This document shows, piece by piece, positions 59,930 to 64,000 of a stretch of DNA of 64,000 nucleotides. Origin of the DNA: Vreelandella andesensis (GTDB lineage Bacteria > Pseudomonadota > Gammaproteobacteria > Pseudomonadales > Halomonadaceae). The notes below the pieces were generated by a model. It had not been told where the DNA came from and did no database searches. It was given only the letters and a program-made list of their open reading frames with translations. Within the stretch, counting starts at the first letter, position 1, and the number at the start of each line of letters is the position of its first letter. Location: contig NZ_RZHG01000022.1 of assembly GCF_003989795.1 (NCBI RefSeq), positions 1 to 64,000 on the forward strand, given 5' to 3'. Both the position numbers and the translations under genes were made by a program.

Positions 59930-62899
59930 ATGCCGAACGAGAACCTCAAGTCAAAACGTCTATCCCGAGCCCTGATAATCACCCTGTTGAGTGCTTTGAT
60001 GGCAGCGTTGGTATGGGTATTTGGCAGCGCTTGGCTACTGAATAGCCAATGGCTACCCAAACGACTATCGCAGATCGAAGGCGTCGACGTGCGCTGGTCC
60101 AATGCCAACAGCCTGCACCCAGGTCGCTGGGAAGTAGAGAATCTTTACTTGGCCCGGGAAGACGACGCTCTGCCAGTATCCGTTGAAGCCCGGCGTGCAA
60201 CACTTTCGCTATCGTTAATGGCGCTGCTACGCGGCGAACTACACATACAGTCACTCGATGCGAACGGTCTTCGCCGCGTGACTGTCGGAGACATTGCGCT
60301 CGAGGCACAAGGCCAACTTCAGATGGCAAATACCCAGTTAAGTCGAGCCGCGTTAGCCATCCCCAACGTATCACTCAATATCAGCGAGGGTCGTCTAATA
60401 CGCTTAAGCGACCAAGCCTCGTTAGTACAAAATATCCAATTACGTGCAGATGCCTCCCTAGAGAGTGTTACTACCGCGCAAATTCCTCGCGAAGAACTCA
60501 CGTCCGAATTACTTAACGCCCTGTCTGCACAACTGACCATCGAAGCGCAAGCGGATGCCTGGGACGTCTTTATGCCCTACTTAGAAGCGTTGCCCTGGTT
60601 GACACTGGATGGCTATGGCCACTTAACGGGCGACCTTAATCTGAATAATGGCGAGCTACAGCGTGGCAGCGAGCTCTCCCTAAACGCCCCTGAACTACGT
60701 TTATCGGTCAACGAACAGCGCCTGCAACCCCGAGACACTGACGACCTGCGTTGGTTGATTGCTGACACACCGCCTCAGCTCCACACCGCCGTTGGTGAAG
60801 GCACTGTACGCCTAGCAGTAGAAGACGACGAGCTCAACTTTTCAACGCAGCTAACCAATGTGGTACTGGCGGATAGCCACCCGTATGCCACCAACACGCA
60901 ACTCCACCTTGCCACCAGCATACCGAATCAGCGCCTAGACCAACTAGACCTTCCCACCGGCGCCTCACTTGAACTACAGGGCGAGGTCACTCGCCTCGAC
61001 ATGCTTGATCGCTATCTGGCTCACACGTTTGAAGGCCAAGGGATCAGGCTTGCAGGCAATGGTCAAATTGAGGCGAGCGTGACGCTACGTGACGCCACTC
61101 CTTATCACGCATCGTTATCGATCCAAGCGCCATCGCTTGCGGCTGAATTACTTGATTTTTCCGCTCAAGGGAGTGGCTCACTGGCCGCACAACTGTCGAC
61201 TGAAGAGACGATAGACGCAACGCTCGCCTTCACTAACGCCACCCTTAGCCATCACCAGCGAACGTTAATGGCAGACGCTGTCATCACGCTTAATGCGCTT
61301 AGCCCACTGAAACCAGCGCTGGCAAAAGAAAACGCCACGGCCCGACTGTCCTGGCAGTCTGCTCGTTTACCCGACATTAGCGTGCTGCAAACTTATCTCA
61401 CCGCCGCCTTACCCAACCCTGCCCCATTGCAACTGCTTAGTGGCCAAGCTACCAGCAATGGGCAAATCGATTTCACCACCGAGCAAATGCGCGGAGAGAT
61501 CTATTTAGAAGGAAAGCAATTAGCCACCCGCTGGCAACACTCTGAACAGCAGGGTGTACTGGAAAGCGACGCACAGCTTAGCTTAGCCATTCGCCGAGCA
61601 GCTCTTGACGGCACAACGCTTGATATCAGCGGTTCACGTCTGCGCTGGCAAGTTGCGGATACGCAGTCCACCAGCGAACAATTAGAAAGCATCCTAGTAC
61701 TCAATGAAGGCCGCTTTCAGCGCAGCGACGGTAGTGGTGATGAAAGTAGTGATAACCAGATCAGTGGGGAGTTTGCTCTGGAGGGTAGCGTACAACGACT
61801 AGGGTTCTTAAATACCTTTTTACCCGACGCCCATGGCTTGGCAATTGCGGGTAACGGCCAGCTCTTCGCTCAAGGCGCTTTTCAGGATGACCGCTTATTG
61901 GCCCCCACCCGCCTTAGAGTGAATGCCAACCAGCTTGAGGTCGCGTTTTTAGATTATATCGCTACCGGGCGCGGCGAACTAACGGCCCAACTCGACACCG
62001 CTGAGCAGGCCCAGCTTTCGCTAGGCATACCACACTTTGCGCTTATGCGCCTGGACGATGATCGCCCCCACCTGCAAGGCCGCCACTTTGCCCTCACCAC
62101 CGAAACCGAACGTTTTAGTGACGTGCTAGCGTCACCAGAGCCAACTTACTTCACTACTCGCATCGCGCTGCCCATTACAGAAGTGCCAGACTTCACCCGC
62201 TATAACCGCTACCTACCTGAAGATGCGGGAGTTACCTTGCTCGGCGGCCAGGCTAGCTTAACCAGCGAGTGGCTGCTGGAGGGGCTAACTGCCCAGGGCA
62301 ACCTGACGCTGCGCGCGTTTGGTGCCGAGCTAGCGCTGCTTGACCAGCAGCTAAAAGGCGATGTGGAATTGCATTTGCAACTCACCGAGGGAGACTTAGA
62401 AACGCGACGCTTCAACGCTAATGACTCATTCCTCCGGTTGGAGAACGTCTTTCGGCAAAGCTCAGCAGGCGCACAAGACGCTGGCTGGTGGGTGCAGCTC
62501 ACCATGGAAGAAGCACAGCTTGAGTGGGATGACCCTATTCGTTTAACCAGCCAGCTACGTCTTGGCATGCGCGACACCGGGCTTTTGGCCCGGCTCTTCT
62601 TAGACCGCGCCAGACAAAGCGAGTGGTTGGGGCGGTTATTAAACGTGCGTGACATTAACGGTAGCGCTCAGCTTCAGATCAATGGCGAACGCATCCAATT
62701 ACACGATCTAACACTTACCGGCGGACCGCTCTTGCTACTTTCCGATGTCACCCTGGCTGACAAAAGTGCCAATGGTGCGCTCTACGCCCACCTTGGCGCA
62801 CTGGGGATAGGGGTAGAGTTGATCAACAGCGAACCCACATTAAAGGTATTGCAACCAAGGCGTTGGTTCGATCGCTGGCGAGCAGCAAATGCGTTTTGA
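59930..62899 (+). CDS. Large AsmA/TamB-like envelope protein
   Basis: A 989-residue protein with one N-terminal membrane anchor (about residues 12-34) and a very long, strand-rich periplasmic part. VDVRWSNANSLHPGRWEVENLYL and MALLRGELHIQSLDANGLRR near the N-terminus are AsmA-family patterns, as is the C-terminal LTLTGGPLLLLSDVTLADKSANGALYAHLG (DUF-type bridge end). Such proteins are thought to carry lipids between inner and outer membranes. Residues about 170-900 consist of repeating beta segments. Start at 59930 follows AAGGAAGCCCGT. Confidence 0.78.
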   Translation: MPNENLKSKRLSRALIITLLSALMAALVWVFGSAWLLNSQWLPKRLSQIEGVDVRWSNANSLHPGRWEVENLYLAREDDALPVSVEARRATLSLSLMALLRGELHIQSLDANGLRRVTVGDIALEAQGQLQMANTQLSRAALAIPNVSLNISEGRLIRLSDQASLVQNIQLRADASLESVTTAQIPREELTSELLNALSAQLTIEAQADAWDVFMPYLEALPWLTLDGYGHLTGDLNLNNGELQRGSELSLNAPELRLSVNEQRLQPRDTDDLRWLIADTPPQLHTAVGEGTVRLAVEDDELNFSTQLTNVVLADSHPYATNTQLHLATSIPNQRLDQLDLPTGASLELQGEVTRLDMLDRYLAHTFEGQGIRLAGNGQIEASVTLRDATPYHASLSIQAPSLAAELLDFSAQGSGSLAAQLSTEETIDATLAFTNATLSHHQRTLMADAVITLNALSPLKPALAKENATARLSWQSARLPDISVLQTYLTAALPNPAPLQLLSGQATSNGQIDFTTEQMRGEIYLEGKQLATRWQHSEQQGVLESDAQLSLAIRRAALDGTTLDISGSRLRWQVADTQSTSEQLESILVLNEGRFQRSDGSGDESSDNQISGEFALEGSVQRLGFLNTFLPDAHGLAIAGNGQLFAQGAFQDDRLLAPTRLRVNANQLEVAFLDYIATGRGELTAQLDTAEQAQLSLGIPHFALMRLDDDRPHLQGRHFALTTETERFSDVLASPEPTYFTTRIALPITEVPDFTRYNRYLPEDAGVTLLGGQASLTSEWLLEGLTAQGNLTLRAFGAELALLDQQLKGDVELHLQLTEGDLETRRFNANDSFLRLENVFRQSSAGAQDAGWWVQLTMEEAQLEWDDPIRLTSQLRLGMRDTGLLARLFLDRARQSEWLGRLLNVRDINGSAQLQINGERIQLHDLTLTGGPLLLLSDVTLADKSANGALYAHLGALGIGVELINSEPTLKVLQPRRWFDRWRAANAF

Positions 62900-62971
62900 A
62901 AAAGAAGCAATAAAAAAAGAAGAGGCGGAAACACCTTCCTTTCGCAACCACGCAGAAGGAAGGCTGCTCGG

Positions 62972-63688
62972 CTAGTGTTTTTTACGCTCTCGTCGGATCA
63001 TGCGCACCCGCTCTTTAGCTTTCTGAGGCGTTGACAGCGTTGCTGCAGTTTCATTATGCGTTTTCGGTGGTAGGGTGACCCAGGCAAATACAGGTAGCGC
63101 TAAGCGCCAGTGAATCGCCGCTAGGCGCAATCCAAGTGTCACTATTAATGAGGCTGCAATCGCCACGGTTAATGGCGCATTTAATGCATCGAACGCCACA
63201 TACACAATGCCACCCGCCAGGGCTGCCGTTGCGTAGATCTCTTCACGAAGCACCATGGGTACCCGCTGGGCCAGCACATCACGAATCATGCCACCAGCCA
63301 CGCCTGTCATCATGCCCATTAACACCGCCACAACGCCTGATGCACCCAGCAGCAGTGCTTTATGTGTCCCGATGACGGTAAATAGCGCCAGCCCAAATGC
63401 ATCCGCAACGGGTAAAAACCCACGAGAAAGACGATGAATATAGTGAAACCCCACCAGCGATACGCCCACCGTAGCTAATATCACCCACAAGTAGGTCGGA
63501 TCTGTCACCCAGAACACTGGGCGAACGCCAAGCACCAAATCCCTGAGCGTGCCGCCGCCAATACCAGTCACCGCTGCCAGCACCAGCATACCGAAGGGGT
63601 CCATTCGCGAACGACAGGCTAAAATCACACCTGACAAAGCAAAGACGATGACCCCCGCCATATCCAACCAGTAAATCACACCCGACAC
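62972..63688 (-). CDS. TRIC-family (trimeric intracellular cation channel-like) membrane protein
   Basis: A 238-residue protein with about seven hydrophobic segments in the internal two-fold repeat of the UPF0126/TRIC family (E. coli YicG, YadS). GIGGGTLRDLVLGVRPVFWVTDP and GVAGGMIRDVLAQRVPMVL are the paired GGxxRD signatures. The GTG at 63688 has AAGGAG 7 bases before it and begins SGVIYWLDMAG, the family N-terminus, so it is preferred to ATGs at 63715 and 63778. The Lys/Arg-rich tail (RVRMIRRERKKH) is an extension. Probably a K+-type or amino acid channel; unproven. Confidence 0.87.
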   Translation of the reverse strand: MSGVIYWLDMAGVIVFALSGVILACRSRMDPFGMLVLAAVTGIGGGTLRDLVLGVRPVFWVTDPTYLWVILATVGVSLVGFHYIHRLSRGFLPVADAFGLALFTVIGTHKALLLGASGVVAVLMGMMTGVAGGMIRDVLAQRVPMVLREEIYATAALAGGIVYVAFDALNAPLTVAIAASLIVTLGLRLAAIHWRLALPVFAWVTLPPKTHNETAATLSTPQKAKERVRMIRRERKKH

Positions 63689-63866
63689 GCGACTCTCCTT
63701 AGCAATATGCTTCATTAGACGAGCGGGATAATTCCCCTGACACGAGAAGCCTTCTTCACCAAAAACGTTCAACAACATTCAGCGAATACTACCTGCATCA
63801 GGTTATGGCACACTGGTAACAGTAATCACAATTTGTTCTTATCTTTTTCTATACATGGGGACACCT

Positions 63867-64000
63867 ATGGACTGGAACCCTGCTTATACTTGGCTGGTGA
63901 TTGCCCTGTTGTTAAGCCTCGCAGAACTGACGTCCGGTGCAATGTTACTGCTTGCGCTGGGAGTTGCTGCGGCGCTTACCGCTACGGTGACGGCACTGGG
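63867..64000 (+). CDS. NfeD-like membrane protein (3' end outside the window)
   Basis: The last 134 bases encode MDWNPAYTWLVIALLLSLAEL and then TSGAMLLLALGVAAALT, the N-terminal transmembrane part of short NfeD-family proteins, which usually precede a stomatin/SPFH gene. The start at 63867 follows GGGGACACCT. The OB-fold C-terminal domain lies beyond the window, so the call rests on the first 44 residues. Confidence 0.7.
   Translation, partial: MDWNPAYTWLVIALLLSLAELTSGAMLLLALGVAAALTATVTAL

Overview
The window looks like a chromosomal stretch of a moderately halophilic marine gammaproteobacterium of the Halomonas/Halomonadaceae type. This rests on the protein families and their arrangement (trpBA next to a divergent TrpI-like LysR gene, two TRAP transporters, a DksA2-type paralog in a zinc cluster, a DUF3581 protein, a metallopeptidase of the Zn-ribbon 'Mx' type) and on the moderately GC-rich, Shine-Dalgarno-led genes. 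It is a judgement from memory of families, not a database result. I found no rRNA or tRNA genes and no CRISPR array.

Region 1 (1-6543) is a zinc-starvation island. It holds the end of znuC, znuB, a CxCC-containing G3E GTPase, the alternative GTP cyclohydrolase folE2, a second hisI, a convergent two-gene unit (SmtB-type zinc-sensing ArsR repressor plus a 27-histidine protein), a DksA paralog that has lost two zinc-finger cysteines, and a DUF1826 gene with a Zur-box-like palindrome before it. Its right edge is scarred: a 5'-truncated IS30-family transposase carries, in antisense, the last part of a group II intron (maturase C-terminus, domain V/VI, 3' splice end).

Region 2 (7300-23040) holds small housekeeping and accessory genes (DUF427, PH-like membrane protein, YjdM, flavin-binding oxidase, metallopeptidase, MoCo-carrier-like protein), trpBA with a divergent LysR gene, and GlpQ. 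It ends in a signalling module: a small periplasmic phosphate-binding-like protein, an outer-membrane barrel, a membrane PAS-GGDEF-EAL protein and an AT-rich acyl-homoserine-lactone-synthase-like acyltransferase of the exosortase-associated type.

Region 3 (23300-28800) is a TRAP transporter (dctPQM), a gamma-glutamyltransferase-like Ntn hydrolase and a TetR regulator, with a clean palindrome ahead of dctP. Region 4 (28800-48900) is mostly single-gene units: nitroreductase, methyltransferase, zinc alcohol dehydrogenase with an AraC regulator, DJ-1/PfpI, flavin reductase, ArfB, DUF1289, a proline-racemase-like protein lacking both catalytic cysteines in an operon with an MDR oxidoreductase, NnrU, CorA, a sodium:solute symporter under a TPP riboswitch, an AhpD-like protein, MmsA with a LiuR-like palindrome, and a second metallopeptidase paralog.

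Region 5 (48900-56140) is the most unusual: a divergent locus with two sets of the circularly permuted ATP-grasp / alpha-E / transglutaminase system. One set is split (alpha-E and ATP-grasp genes, minus strand). The other has transglutaminase, fused ATP-grasp-alpha-E and transglutaminase (plus strand). The fused ATP-grasp has lost about 59 residues that in its paralog carry the Lys/Gly-rich nucleotide-binding stretch, and the first transglutaminase lacks the DUF2126 half usually attached to it. A GCAC-N7-GTGC (NtrC-like) site lies between the two arms. Region 6 (56120-64000) has a second TRAP transporter, DUF3581, a 989-residue AsmA/TamB-like envelope protein, a TRIC-type channel and the start of an NfeD-like gene.
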